Positions 43,256 to 52,623 of a stretch of DNA of 64,000 nucleotides are shown piece by piece; the stretch's first letter is position 1, and each line of letters opens with the position of its first letter. This DNA is from Beijerinckiaceae bacterium (lineage in GTDB: Bacteria > Pseudomonadota > Alphaproteobacteria > Rhizobiales > Beijerinckiaceae). The stretch spans positions 193,097 through 257,096 of the forward strand of contig CANBNG010000001.1 of the NCBI GenBank assembly GCA_947370975.1. The letters are read 5' to 3'. The notes beneath the pieces were generated by a model, which saw only the letters and a list, made by a program, of their open reading frames with translations, had not been told where the DNA came from and did no database searches. The position numbers and the translations under genes were made by a program.

Positions 43256-46200
43256 ATGACAGTCGATATGAGTAATTCCGCAGAAGGTGCAGGCATGCCG
43301 GGCGAATGGAATTTCTGGATCGACCGGGGCGGCACATTCACCGATGTCATCGCGCGCAAGCCCGATGGCACGCTTGAAACCCGCAAGATGCTGTCTGAAA
43401 ATCCGCAGGCTTATGCCGATGCGGCCGTGCAGGGCATTCGCGATCTGATGGGCCTCACCGGGGACCAGAAAATCCCCTCCGCCCGCATCGCCGCCATCAA
43501 GATGGGCACCACCGTCGCCACCAATGCGCTGCTCGAGCGCAAGGGCGAGCGCACCGTGTTTGTCACCACGCGCGGTTTCGCCGACGCGCTGCGCATCGGC
43601 TACCAGACGCGCACCGATATTTTCGCGCTCGACATTCAAAAGCCCGAGCAGCTCTACGAAACCGTCGTCGAAATTGCCGAGCGCGTGCTCGCTGACGGCA
43701 CGGTCGAACAAACGCCCGATCTCGCTCAGGTGCGCCGCGATCTCGAAGTCGTCCATGCTTCAGGCATCGAGGCCTGCGCCATCGCCTTCATGCACGCCTA
43801 TCGCTACCCTGCGCACGAAGAAGCCGTCGCGGCAGTTGCGCGCGAGGTTGGCTTCAAGCAGGTCTCGGTCTCCCATGAGGTGAGCCCGCTGATGAAGCTT
43901 GTCGGGCGCGGCGACACCACTGTTGCCGATGCCTACCTCTCGCCTGTGCTGCGCCGCTACGTCGACCGCGTGGCCGCAGAATTTGACGACGCAGGGTCTG
44001 CCACCAAACTCATGTTCATGATGTCGTCGGGCGGCCTCACCGACGCCAATCTGTTTCAGGGCCGCGACGCCATTCTGTCGGGTCCGGCCGGCGGTGTGGT
44101 TGGCTGCGTCGAGACTGCAAAACTCGCGGGCTTCTCGCGCGTCATCGGCTTCGACATGGGCGGCACATCCACAGATGTGTCACATTACGAGGGTGAATTT
44201 GAACGCACGCTGGAAACCGAAGTGGCGGGCGTGCGCATTCGCGCGCCGATGATGCTCATTCACACGGTTGCGGCGGGCGGCGGCTCGATCCTGCATGCCG
44301 ATTCCGGGCGCTTTGTCGTCGGTCCGGATTCTGCGGGCGCAGATCCGGGTCCCCGCAGCTATCGTCGCGGCGGACCGCTTACGGTCACCGATGCCAATGT
44401 GATGGCGGGCAAACTCGACCCTGTTTACTTCCCCAAGATCTTCGGGCCCGGCCGCGATCAGCCGCTCGATGTCGAGGCCGTGCGCACGGCCTTTGCCGAT
44501 CTCGCCGCACAGGCGGGCGATGCGCGTGCGCCGGAAGAAATTGCGGAAGGCTTCATTCGCATCGCTGTCGAAAACATGGCGAATGCGATCAAGAAAATTT
44601 CCGTGCAGCGCGGCTATGACGTGACCCATTACGCGCTCCAGTGTTTTGGCGGCGCGGGCGGCCAGCACGCCTGCCTTGTTGCCGACTCGCTTGGCATGCG
44701 CACGGTTCTCATTCATCCGCTCTCGGGGCTACTCTCTGCTTATGGCATGGGGCTTGCGGATACGCGCGCCGTGCGTCAGCGCACGGTTGAAGCCCCGCTT
44801 GATGAAACGGGCGCGAAAGCGGCGGCACTTGTGGTCGATGCGCTGGGCGCGGATGCGCTTGCCGATCTCACCCATCAGATCCGCGAAGGCACGCAGACCA
44901 TTCTGCTACGCCGTGCGCATGTGCGCTATGCGGGCACCGACACGGCGATGATCGTCGATTTCGGTTCGCCCCAGGACATGCGCTCGGCTTTTGAATCCGC
45001 CCACCGCACGCGCTTCGGCTTTGCCGATGAAGGCCGCGCGCTGGTGATTGAAGCTGTGTCGGTGGAAGCTGTCGCGCCGGGGCAAGGCGTTGACGAGCCC
45101 GATCTCGAGGTCGTTGAAAACCACCCTGCCCCGTCGAGTGCGACGCGCTTTTTCTCCGAAGGCATCTGGCAGCAGGCCGGCGTTTATCTGCGCAAGGGCC
45201 TCAAGCCCGGCGCGCGCATCGCTGGCCCCGCCATGCTGATCGAGCCGCACCAGACCATCGTGATCGAACCCGGCTGGAATGCCGAAATCACGGCGAAGGA
45301 TCACGTCGTTCTGCGGCGCGAAGGTGTTGTGCGCACGCTGAGCGTCGGCGCGGCTGTCGAGCCCGTCATGCTGGAGATTTTCAACAATCTCTTCATGTCC
45401 ATTGCCGAGCAGATGGGCCTTGTGTTGCAGAACACCGCAAGCTCGGTGAACATCAAGGAGCGCCTCGATTTCTCCTGCGCGATCTTCGATCGCAATGCCA
45501 GCCTCGTCGCCAATGCGCCCCACATCCCGGTGCATCTGGGCTCGATGGACAAGTCGGTCGAGAGCGTCATCCGCGCGCATGGCGGACATATGCGTCCGGG
45601 CGATGTCTTCGCGATCAACGCGCCCTATAATGGCGGCACGCATCTGCCGGACATCACGATCGTCACGCCAGTCTTCGACGATGCCGGCACGGATATTCTG
45701 TTCTTCGTCGCCTCGCGTGGCCACCATGCCGATATTGGCGGCATTGCGCCGGGCTCCATGTCGCCGCGCGCCACGCATATCGATGAAGAAGGCGTCTATA
45801 TCGACGGGTTCAAGCTCGTTGACGAGGGCCACTTCCGTGAGGCCGAGACGGTCGCGCTGCTCACAGGCGCGCGCTATCCGGTGCGCAATGTCGCCCAGAA
45901 CATCGGCGACCTGCGGGCGCAGATTGCCGCCAACACGCGCGGCGCAACCGAGCTGATGCGCATGGTTGGCTCCTACGGCATCGATGTCGTGCAGGCCTAT
46001 ATGGGCCATGTGCAGGACAATGCCGCCGAGAGCGTCGCCCGCGTTCTCGCCGAGCTTGAGGATTGCGCCTTCGAATATGAAATGGACCAGGGCTGTTTCG
46101 TGAAGGTGAAGATCACGGTGGATCGCATCGCGCGCCGCGCGATTGTCGACTTCACCGGCACATCGCCCCAGCGCGGCGATAATTTCAATGCGCCCGAACC

Positions 46201-46903
46201 CGTCACGCAGGCGGCTGTGCTTTATGTGTTCCGCACGCTGGTGAAGGAGCGCATTCCGCTCAACGCCGGTTGCCTGCGCAATATCAAGATTGTCGTGCCC
46301 AAAGGCTCAATGCTCTCGCCCCAATATCCGGCGGCTGTCGTTGCCGGCAATGTGGAAGTCAGCCAGGCGGTGACCGATTGCCTCTATGGCGCGCTTGGCG
46401 TGCTGGCTGGCGCACAGGGCACGATGAACAATCTCACCTTCGGCAATAGCGACTATCAATATTACGAGACAATCTGCTCGGGCGCACCTGCAGGCAACGG
46501 CTTCAATGGCGCCGATGCCGTCCACACGCATATGACCAATTCGCGCCTCACGGATCCTGAAGTGCTCGAATTCCGCTATCCGGTCGTGCTTGAGGATTTC
46601 CACATTCGGAAAAACTCGGGCGGGCGCGGACGCTGGCATGGCGGCAATGGCGTCTCGCGCACCATCCGGTTTCTTGAGCCGATGGAATGCGCCTTGCTTT
46701 CAGGTCATCGTCGCATTCTCCCCTTCGGGGCAAAGGGCGGCGAGCCGGGCCAGCTCGGCATCAATTCCGTGCGCCGTCTCGACGGCCATATCGAGCTCCT
46801 CGGCGGCAGCGATCAGACTGTGATCGGCGCGGGCGAGGCTATTATTGTGCAGACACCGACAAGCGGCGGCTACGGCCCGGCTGGAGACACAGATGCATCT
46901 TGA
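43256..46903 (+). CDS. Hydantoinase/5-oxoprolinase, fused HyuA-HyuB
   Basis: A 1215-aa ATP-dependent cyclic-amide hydrolase. The HyuA part (about 15-690) has the actin-like ATP motifs FWIDRGGTFTDVIARKPDG and GFDMGGTSTDVSHYEG; the HyuB part (about 700-1215) begins VMLEIFNNLFMSIAEQMG and contains HADIGGIAPGSMSP. The fusion matches eukaryotic 5-oxoprolinase and some bacterial hydantoinases (two separate genes in others). It would open a five-membered lactam such as 5-oxoproline, hydantoin or a thio-analogue. It overlaps the flavoprotein start by 11 bp. Confidence 0.92.
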   Translation: MTVDMSNSAEGAGMPGEWNFWIDRGGTFTDVIARKPDGTLETRKMLSENPQAYADAAVQGIRDLMGLTGDQKIPSARIAAIKMGTTVATNALLERKGERTVFVTTRGFADALRIGYQTRTDIFALDIQKPEQLYETVVEIAERVLADGTVEQTPDLAQVRRDLEVVHASGIEACAIAFMHAYRYPAHEEAVAAVAREVGFKQVSVSHEVSPLMKLVGRGDTTVADAYLSPVLRRYVDRVAAEFDDAGSATKLMFMMSSGGLTDANLFQGRDAILSGPAGGVVGCVETAKLAGFSRVIGFDMGGTSTDVSHYEGEFERTLETEVAGVRIRAPMMLIHTVAAGGGSILHADSGRFVVGPDSAGADPGPRSYRRGGPLTVTDANVMAGKLDPVYFPKIFGPGRDQPLDVEAVRTAFADLAAQAGDARAPEEIAEGFIRIAVENMANAIKKISVQRGYDVTHYALQCFGGAGGQHACLVADSLGMRTVLIHPLSGLLSAYGMGLADTRAVRQRTVEAPLDETGAKAAALVVDALGADALADLTHQIREGTQTILLRRAHVRYAGTDTAMIVDFGSPQDMRSAFESAHRTRFGFADEGRALVIEAVSVEAVAPGQGVDEPDLEVVENHPAPSSATRFFSEGIWQQAGVYLRKGLKPGARIAGPAMLIEPHQTIVIEPGWNAEITAKDHVVLRREGVVRTLSVGAAVEPVMLEIFNNLFMSIAEQMGLVLQNTASSVNIKERLDFSCAIFDRNASLVANAPHIPVHLGSMDKSVESVIRAHGGHMRPGDVFAINAPYNGGTHLPDITIVTPVFDDAGTDILFFVASRGHHADIGGIAPGSMSPRATHIDEEGVYIDGFKLVDEGHFREAETVALLTGARYPVRNVAQNIGDLRAQIAANTRGATELMRMVGSYGIDVVQAYMGHVQDNAAESVARVLAELEDCAFEYEMDQGCFVKVKITVDRIARRAIVDFTGTSPQRGDNFNAPEPVTQAAVLYVFRTLVKERIPLNAGCLRNIKIVVPKGSMLSPQYPAAVVAGNVEVSQAVTDCLYGALGVLAGAQGTMNNLTFGNSDYQYYETICSGAPAGNGFNGADAVHTHMTNSRLTDPEVLEFRYPVVLEDFHIRKNSGGRGRWHGGNGVSRTIRFLEPMECALLSGHRRILPFGAKGGEPGQLGINSVRRLDGHIELLGGSDQTVIGAGEAIIVQTPTSGGYGPAGDTDAS

Positions 46904-48581
46904 AACCGACGTCCTGGTGATCGGCGCAGGCGGCGCGGGCATGTATGCGGCGCTTGAAGCCGCAAAAGCCGGCGCTTCCGTCCTCCTGGCCGACCGCAGC
47001 CTCATTGGCCGTGGCGGCGCGACCGTGATGGCGCAAATGACGGTGGCTGCCGCGCTTGGCGAGCAGACACCCGATTCCTGGGAATATCATCTCTCCGACA
47101 CGCTGGCCGCCGGTCGCGGCCTCTGCGACGAGCGGCTTGCGACCATGATGTGCCAGGAGGGCCCTGCCCGCATCCGCGAAATGGATGCATGGAAAGTGGG
47201 CTGGGCGCGCAATGGCGATCACATCGCCCAGATTCACGCGCCGGGCCATGACCGTCCGCGCTGCGTCTATGTCGATGTGCTCTCCACGGGCCCCGCCGTG
47301 TCGCGCACCTTGCGCACGCAGCTTAATCTGGCGAACGGCATCCGTCGCGTCGGCGATCTCGCGATTGTCGATATTGTCGTGCGCGATGGCATCGCGTGTG
47401 GCGCAGTCGCCGTGCATCTTTCAACCGGCGAGCCTGTCACCATTGCGGCGAAGTCCGTCATTATCGCCACCGGCGGCCTGACGCGGCTCTATCGCCGCAA
47501 CAGCGCCTCCTTCAACATGGGTGGCGATGGCTATGCTTTGGCCCTGCGCGCGGGCGCTGAACTGATCGACATGGAATTCGTGCAGTTCTTCCCCATCGGC
47601 CATCTCGCTCCCCGCCTTGTGGGCATGGACCCGATCATGTGGGATCCCTTCCGCTACAAGCTCGGCGGCAAGCTGCTGAATGCGGAGATGCACGAATTCG
47701 AAGATGATTATGCCGCGCAGGATGCGCGCAGCGACGGCAATTACGTGCTGACACGCGACCGCGCCACCTATGCAATCTCGAAGGAAGTGGAATCGGGTCG
47801 CGGCTCGCCTGCGGGCGGCGCTTATCTCAGCTTCAAACATGTGCCTGAAGCCGAACTCCGCCGCTCCTTTGGCCAGGTCATCGACAAGCTCGCGGCCAAT
47901 GGCATCGATCTGACGCAGCAGCTCGTCGAGGTTGCACCCATCGCCCATTACCACATGGGCGGCGTGCGTGTGGACGAGACGATGCAGACCGGCATTCCCG
48001 GGCTTTATGCCTGCGGCGAGGCCGTGGGTGGCGCCAATGGTGCGAACCGCCTGTCTGGCAATGCGATCACCGAAGCTTTCGTGTTTGGCGCGCGCGCCGG
48101 ACAATGCGCCGCCAAGACCGCCCTGCAAGCAGCCGCGAATTGGTCGAATGAGGCCGCAGCTCCCGCACTCAACATGCTGCGCGCGAGCGAAAAGCGCGAC
48201 ACGCCAAATCTGTCGGTTGCCGTCACCGATCTTCAGGCTCTCATGGCCGACAAGGTTGGGCCGTTCCGCACGGAAGAAAAGCTTGCTGAAGCCATTGTCG
48301 AGATCGACCGCATGGCGAGCGAGCTTGGCGCAGCTCCGCCCTCCTCGGGCCAGAGTTTCGATCCGCTGCTGATCGACTGGCTCGACCTGCGCAACATGTT
48401 GCAGGTGGCCAAGGCCGTCGCCGTGCCCGCACTCGCGCGCACGGAAAGCCGCGGCGCGCATCAGCGCGACGATCATCCGGGGCTCGACGAGGCCTGGACG
48501 CTCAACCAGATCGTCTCCCTGTCAGGCGGCGACATTTCCCTCGCGCGCGGCGCAAACATTTCGAAAAAGGCCAGTGCATGA
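46893..48581 (+). CDS. FAD-dependent oxidoreductase, SdhA/FrdA-like flavoprotein
   Basis: A 562-aa flavoprotein of the succinate dehydrogenase/fumarate reductase/aspartate oxidase family. The FAD fold is VLVIGAGGAGMYAALEA; the capping region and HYHMGGVRVDE, GLYACGEAVGGANGANRLSGNA are well kept. The histidine that covalently binds FAD in SdhA appears replaced (RGGATVMAQM), and the RGEGGYLLN catalytic-Arg motif reads RYKLGGKLLN. It should therefore be a soluble enzyme acting on something other than succinate. ATG 46893 has GGAG 6 nt upstream. It overlaps the [2Fe-2S] gene by 4 bp. Confidence 0.9.
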   Translation: MHLETDVLVIGAGGAGMYAALEAAKAGASVLLADRSLIGRGGATVMAQMTVAAALGEQTPDSWEYHLSDTLAAGRGLCDERLATMMCQEGPARIREMDAWKVGWARNGDHIAQIHAPGHDRPRCVYVDVLSTGPAVSRTLRTQLNLANGIRRVGDLAIVDIVVRDGIACGAVAVHLSTGEPVTIAAKSVIIATGGLTRLYRRNSASFNMGGDGYALALRAGAELIDMEFVQFFPIGHLAPRLVGMDPIMWDPFRYKLGGKLLNAEMHEFEDDYAAQDARSDGNYVLTRDRATYAISKEVESGRGSPAGGAYLSFKHVPEAELRRSFGQVIDKLAANGIDLTQQLVEVAPIAHYHMGGVRVDETMQTGIPGLYACGEAVGGANGANRLSGNAITEAFVFGARAGQCAAKTALQAAANWSNEAAAPALNMLRASEKRDTPNLSVAVTDLQALMADKVGPFRTEEKLAEAIVEIDRMASELGAAPPSSGQSFDPLLIDWLDLRNMLQVAKAVAVPALARTESRGAHQRDDHPGLDEAWTLNQIVSLSGGDISLARGANISKKASA

Positions 48582-48913
48582 AGGCGATTCTTGAAATCAA
48601 GCGCGGCACGCCGGGCGCTGAACCCCATATCGAGACGTTTGAAGTCGCCTTCGAGCATGGCCAGTCGATCCTGGACGGCCTGCGCGCTGTGCGGCACGAA
48701 ACCGATCCAACGCTCGCCTTTCGCTTTGCCTGCATCAATGCGAATGCCTGCAAGGAATGCATGATGCTGATCGACGGCAAGGTCGATTACGCCTGCACCG
48801 TGCGCCTCAAGGAAGGCGTGACGACGTTGGCGCCTCTGCCCAAAAAGGCACTGGTGCGCGATCTCGTGACGGAAATCGCCCCGCCCGACGAGCGCCTCCA
48901 CGGCAAGGGTTAA
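48578..48913 (+). CDS. Stand-alone [2Fe-2S] ferredoxin domain, SdhB N-terminus-like
   Basis: A 111-aa protein equivalent to only the N-terminal plant-type ferredoxin domain of SdhB/FrdB. Four cysteines lie in FACINANACKECMMLIDGKV plus DYACT (spacing C-x5-C-x2-C-x11-C). The C-terminal domain with [3Fe-4S]/[4Fe-4S] clusters is absent, and no membrane anchor genes follow. It overlaps the flavoprotein gene by 4 bp (ATGA), so the two probably form a complex; Fpr encoded upstream could reduce it. The length excludes a simple truncation by frameshift, since the next gene starts 5 bp later. Confidence 0.85.
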   Translation: MKAILEIKRGTPGAEPHIETFEVAFEHGQSILDGLRAVRHETDPTLAFRFACINANACKECMMLIDGKVDYACTVRLKEGVTTLAPLPKKALVRDLVTEIAPPDERLHGKG

Positions 48914-48918
48914 GCCCG

Positions 48919-49986
48919 ATGGCAGTCGCAGAGACGGGCCCCGCAAAGGGCTTTGCCAGCCTCGTGCCCGGCATTGCCCTGGCGCTCGCGCTTGCGGGCG
49001 CGGCAAGCCTGCTGGAGCCCCTGGTTGCGCGGTTCCTCCCCGTGCCTGCTCTTGTCATCGCGCTGGTGGTCGGCATCTGGCTGCACCCCTTTGCCGCGCG
49101 CCCGCTGTTTGCGGGCGGCCTGCGTTTCTGCGTGTCCAAAGTCCTGCGCATTGCCGTGGCTCTGCTGGGCCTCCGCGTGGCGCTGGGCGATATTGCAGCG
49201 CTTGGCGCAACGAGCGCCTTGATCGTCATTGCAGGCATGGTTGCGACCATTCTCGCAGGCGTTGGCCTTGCCCGCTTTCTTGGCCTCTCCAATGCCTTTG
49301 GCGCGCTTGCTGGCGCGGCAACTGCCGTCTGTGGCGCGTCTGCTGCTCTTGCGACACAAAGCGTCCTGCCTGATTACAAGGGCAAGGAGGCCGATACGGT
49401 TTTCGTCATTGTCGGCGTCAACCTGCTCTCGACAATTGCGATGCTGGCCTATCCGCCGCTTGCCCATGCCTTGGGGTTCGACAATCAGCTCACCGGCGTG
49501 ATGCTGGGCGGGACCATCCACGATGTCGCGCAGGTTGTGGGCGCTGGTTTTGCGGTGTCGGAGACGACGGGCGCTGCGGCTGTCGTCGTCAAACTCTTTC
49601 GTGTGTTGCTGTTACTGCCCGTCATTCTCGCTATCGGCTATGCCTTCGCGCGCCGCTCATCTGTGGCCGGCGCGCCGAGCGCCAAAGTCCCGATGCCGGT
49701 TTTCGCATTCGGCTTTCTGCTGCTGTGCCTTTTGAACAGCATCGTGCCGGCAGTGCCTGGCGCCGCCGCGATCTACGCGCCGCTCAAAAGCGCTGCCGGT
49801 TTCATCTCGACCTGGGGATTGCTGCTGGCCATTGCGGCGCTTGGCCTTGGCACATCGGCAACCGCCATCACCCGGCTCGGCTGGCGTCATGTCGTCATTC
49901 TCACAGGCACGACGCTCGTCATTCTGGGAATGGTTGCGGGCGGCCTCTCGCTCGCCCTGCGGATGGGATTGGTGGGCGGCGCCTGA
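48919..49986 (+). CDS. YeiH/PSE family putative sulfate (sulfur anion) exporter
   Basis: A 355-aa membrane protein with about ten helices of the UPF0324/putative sulfate exporter family. Recognisable segments are GGLRFCVSKVLRIAVALLGLR, GAATAVCGASAALA, and GVMLGGTIHDVAQVVGAG (each part of longer conserved blocks). The ATG at 48919 lies 5 bp after the [2Fe-2S] gene; a longer frame back to 48757 is antiphase to that gene and rejected. Export of sulfite or sulfate would relieve sulfur released from a thiol substrate oxidised by the dioxygenase. It is the last gene of the unit. Confidence 0.9.
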   Translation: MAVAETGPAKGFASLVPGIALALALAGAASLLEPLVARFLPVPALVIALVVGIWLHPFAARPLFAGGLRFCVSKVLRIAVALLGLRVALGDIAALGATSALIVIAGMVATILAGVGLARFLGLSNAFGALAGAATAVCGASAALATQSVLPDYKGKEADTVFVIVGVNLLSTIAMLAYPPLAHALGFDNQLTGVMLGGTIHDVAQVVGAGFAVSETTGAAAVVVKLFRVLLLLPVILAIGYAFARRSSVAGAPSAKVPMPVFAFGFLLLCLLNSIVPAVPGAAAIYAPLKSAAGFISTWGLLLAIAALGLGTSATAITRLGWRHVVILTGTTLVILGMVAGGLSLALRMGLVGGA

Positions 49987-49995
49987 CGCGCCGTC

Positions 49996-51822
49996 TCATC
50001 GATGCATGAGTTCCTGAACCTTGGCCGAGAATGACGCCAGATTGAGGGGCTTGGTCATCAGCGCCATCCCTTCTTCCATCATGCCACTTCCGAGTGCTGC
50101 GGATTCATCATAGCCGGTGACAAAGAGCACCTTCAGGTCGGGCATATGCTGGCGCGCAGCATCGGCCAATTGCCGACCGTTCATGCCGCCTGGCAGCCCC
50201 ACATCGGTCAGCAGCAGGTCGATCCGGGCGAGCGAGAGAACGACGCGCAGGGCGGCCTGGCTATTGTCGGCCTCCAGAACCGTATAGCCATTGTCAGCCA
50301 GAATATCGGCCATCACCAGACGCACGGCAGGCTCATCCTCAACAAGCAGGACAACGAGACCGGGCCGGGCCTGCGGCAGGCTCACAGCGGCCTCAATCAT
50401 TTCAACGCGCGTTGCAAGCCCGAGGTGACGGGGGAGGTAGATGGTCACCGTCGTGCCATGCCCCTCCGAGCTGCGCAGCAGCACCTGACCGCCCGATTGC
50501 TGAACGAAGCCGTAGGTCATGGACAGGCCAAGCCCGGTGCCCTGCCCAATCGGCTTTGTCGTGAAGAAGGGATCGAACGCATGTTCGATAACAGCCGGCG
50601 ACATGCCGCTGCCGGTGTCGGTCACGAACACCCCGACATATTCATCGTTGGGAACGCGCCCCGAGAGATTATCTATCTTAGGCCCACGCCAATCAGCAAA
50701 GACACAATTTGCCGTTTCGATCAGCAGGTTTCCGCCATCGGGCATGGCGTCGCGCGCGTTGATCACCAGATTGAGAAGCGCGTTTTCGAGCTGGTTGGGA
50801 TCGCAGAGGGTGGGCCAAAGCTCGACTGCAAGCTTGGTTCTGATCGCTATGCTGGGCCCAACCGTGCGACTGAACAAATCCTCCATGCCGTCGATCAGCC
50901 TGTTCACGTCTGTAGGCTTGGGGCTGAGCGTCTGCCGGCGCGAGAAGGCGAGTAATCGATGCGTGAGCGCGGCCGCTCGATCGACCGAGGTCATCGCCGC
51001 ATCCATATAGCGGCCGATCTCTGACGTGCGGCCCTGGGTGACGCGCGTGCTCATCAATTGCAGACCGCCGGAAATCCCCGCCAGAAGATTGTTGAAGTCA
51101 TGCGCCAGACCGCCGGTCAATTGGCCGACGGCTTCCATTTTCAACGATTGCCGCAAGGCCTCCTCGACCCTGCCACGCTCCTCCGCTTCGGATTTGAGAC
51201 GGTCATTAGCTGCCGTCAGATCGCGCGTCCGCTTGGCAACCTTGTCTTCCAGCGCACCCCGCAGGCGCGCCTCTCCCTTGCTGACCTCCGTAATGACGCG
51301 AATGCGGTCCACCGCAGCCGCCAGAAGGTTCGCGTAGCTGCGCAGGAACAACGTGTCGGCTTCCGTAAAGTCGCGCGGCACCCGGCTGTCGATCTGGAGA
51401 ATGCCAAAGGGTGGTCTGTCGTGCCCGCCGATGATGATGACATTGGCAACGGCCCTGACACCATTGTCGATCAGGAACTGCGGATATTTGAACCGCTTCT
51501 CCTTGGCGATGTCGGGCGAAATCATCGGCTCGCCGGTGCGCAGCGCATGGCCTTCCGATGTGTCTTGTTCCGCCGTAATCTTGGCCACGCCGACAACGTC
51601 AGGCCCCCAGCCAACACCCGCACGGACGAGCATCGTCTTGCCGTCCTCCTGAAGCTCGACGACCTTGGCAAGATCGGTTCCCAGCGCTTCCCCGGCAAGG
51701 CGACAGGCTTCTGTCAGGATCTCGTCGAGATCGTCAGACCGAAGCGCCAATTCCCCGAATTGCGCCAGAACAGTCTGCTGTCGCAACAGCTCATGGGGAT
51801 AGGGATTCTTGGTGTCGCTCAT
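49996..51822 (-). CDS. Soluble hybrid histidine kinase (GAF-HisKA-HATPase-REC)
   Basis: A 608-aa sensor kinase without membrane segments. A GAF domain (about 20-175) is followed by a coiled coil (about 183-228), the phosphoacceptor helix with H241 in TGGLAHDFNNLLAGI, and a HATPase domain with NLVINARDAMPDGG, DTGSGMSP and GTGLGLSMTYG. A C-terminal receiver domain (about 490-608) has VEDEP, the phosphoacceptor Asp in LLLTDVGLPGG and the conserved Lys in MTKPLN. The signal is cytoplasmic and unknown. It lies 63 bp downstream of the bicupin gene and converges with the exporter. Confidence 0.92.
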   Translation of the reverse strand: MSDTKNPYPHELLRQQTVLAQFGELALRSDDLDEILTEACRLAGEALGTDLAKVVELQEDGKTMLVRAGVGWGPDVVGVAKITAEQDTSEGHALRTGEPMISPDIAKEKRFKYPQFLIDNGVRAVANVIIIGGHDRPPFGILQIDSRVPRDFTEADTLFLRSYANLLAAAVDRIRVITEVSKGEARLRGALEDKVAKRTRDLTAANDRLKSEAEERGRVEEALRQSLKMEAVGQLTGGLAHDFNNLLAGISGGLQLMSTRVTQGRTSEIGRYMDAAMTSVDRAAALTHRLLAFSRRQTLSPKPTDVNRLIDGMEDLFSRTVGPSIAIRTKLAVELWPTLCDPNQLENALLNLVINARDAMPDGGNLLIETANCVFADWRGPKIDNLSGRVPNDEYVGVFVTDTGSGMSPAVIEHAFDPFFTTKPIGQGTGLGLSMTYGFVQQSGGQVLLRSSEGHGTTVTIYLPRHLGLATRVEMIEAAVSLPQARPGLVVLLVEDEPAVRLVMADILADNGYTVLEADNSQAALRVVLSLARIDLLLTDVGLPGGMNGRQLADAARQHMPDLKVLFVTGYDESAALGSGMMEEGMALMTKPLNLASFSAKVQELMHR

Positions 51823-51885
51823 GATCCATTGGGCCGAGACGCCGGAAATCAGCGTTCAACAAGCTCTCAACCCGGAAATGGTTCC

Positions 51886-52551
51886 TCACGCCAGATGCCC
51901 GACCTTGACGAGGATCGTGCAGCCCTCCTTCGTGAAGGGATGATGGCGGCTCATCGCAGGGCTGCGTAACCAGCTGCCCTTTGGATAGACGCCATGCTCA
52001 TCCTCAAAAACGCCCTCCAGCACAAGGATTTCTTCACCGCCAAAATGCGTGTGCGGATTGAATACTGTGCCTGGCGCCCAGCGCACAAGCGCCACATGCT
52101 CGCCCCCGCATTCATGCAGCGGCATGACATGGAGCCCCGGAACAAGCCCCTGACGCCATTGCCCCCGCGCCGTCTCGACCACCACGCGCTTGGTGTCGTC
52201 TGGCTGGAACTGCCGCAGTTTGACGAACAAGGTGCAACCCTCCTCGCTGAAGGGCGCGTGCGAGGAGCCTGGCGGATTGCGCACATAGGTTCCTGCCGGA
52301 TAGACGCCATGCTCATCGGCAAATGTTCCCTCAAGCACCAGAAATTCCTCGCCGCCGTCATGCATATGGGTCGAGAAGCGCGAGTGCGCGCCATAGCGGA
52401 CAACGGTCGTCGCGCGCGCGACTTCTCCGCCGTCGCGATCGAGCATCAAGCGTTCGACGCCGGCCATTGGCGAGGGCACGAAAGGCTCGTCCCCGGGAAG
52501 GACAAGGGCGCGCAAGGCGAGGTTCGATCTGATCTGCATGTGGCCTGTCAT
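51886..52551 (-). CDS. Duplicated-cupin protein (ChrR-like cupin domains)
   Basis: A 221-aa protein made of two similar cupin modules: about 45-112 (THMHDGGEEFLVLEGTF, DEHGVYPAGTYVRNPPGSSH) and about 150-218 (PHTHFGGEEILVLEGVF, DEHGVYPKGSWLRSPAMSRH). Each has the His/His/Glu...His metal set. The modules resemble the C-terminal cupin of the anti-sigma factor ChrR, but the N-terminal zinc anti-sigma domain is absent and no sigma factor gene is nearby. ATG 52551 is used; 52539 is also possible. The function is unknown. Confidence 0.85.
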   Translation of the reverse strand: MTGHMQIRSNLALRALVLPGDEPFVPSPMAGVERLMLDRDGGEVARATTVVRYGAHSRFSTHMHDGGEEFLVLEGTFADEHGVYPAGTYVRNPPGSSHAPFSEEGCTLFVKLRQFQPDDTKRVVVETARGQWRQGLVPGLHVMPLHECGGEHVALVRWAPGTVFNPHTHFGGEEILVLEGVFEDEHGVYPKGSWLRSPAMSRHHPFTKEGCTILVKVGHLA

Positions 52552-52623
52552 GATTTTTTTTCGAGCGTCCGAGGAAAGCTCTTACGCCATGCGAGAAGGC
52601 CAGGCGAATGCCTCAATGTCGCA

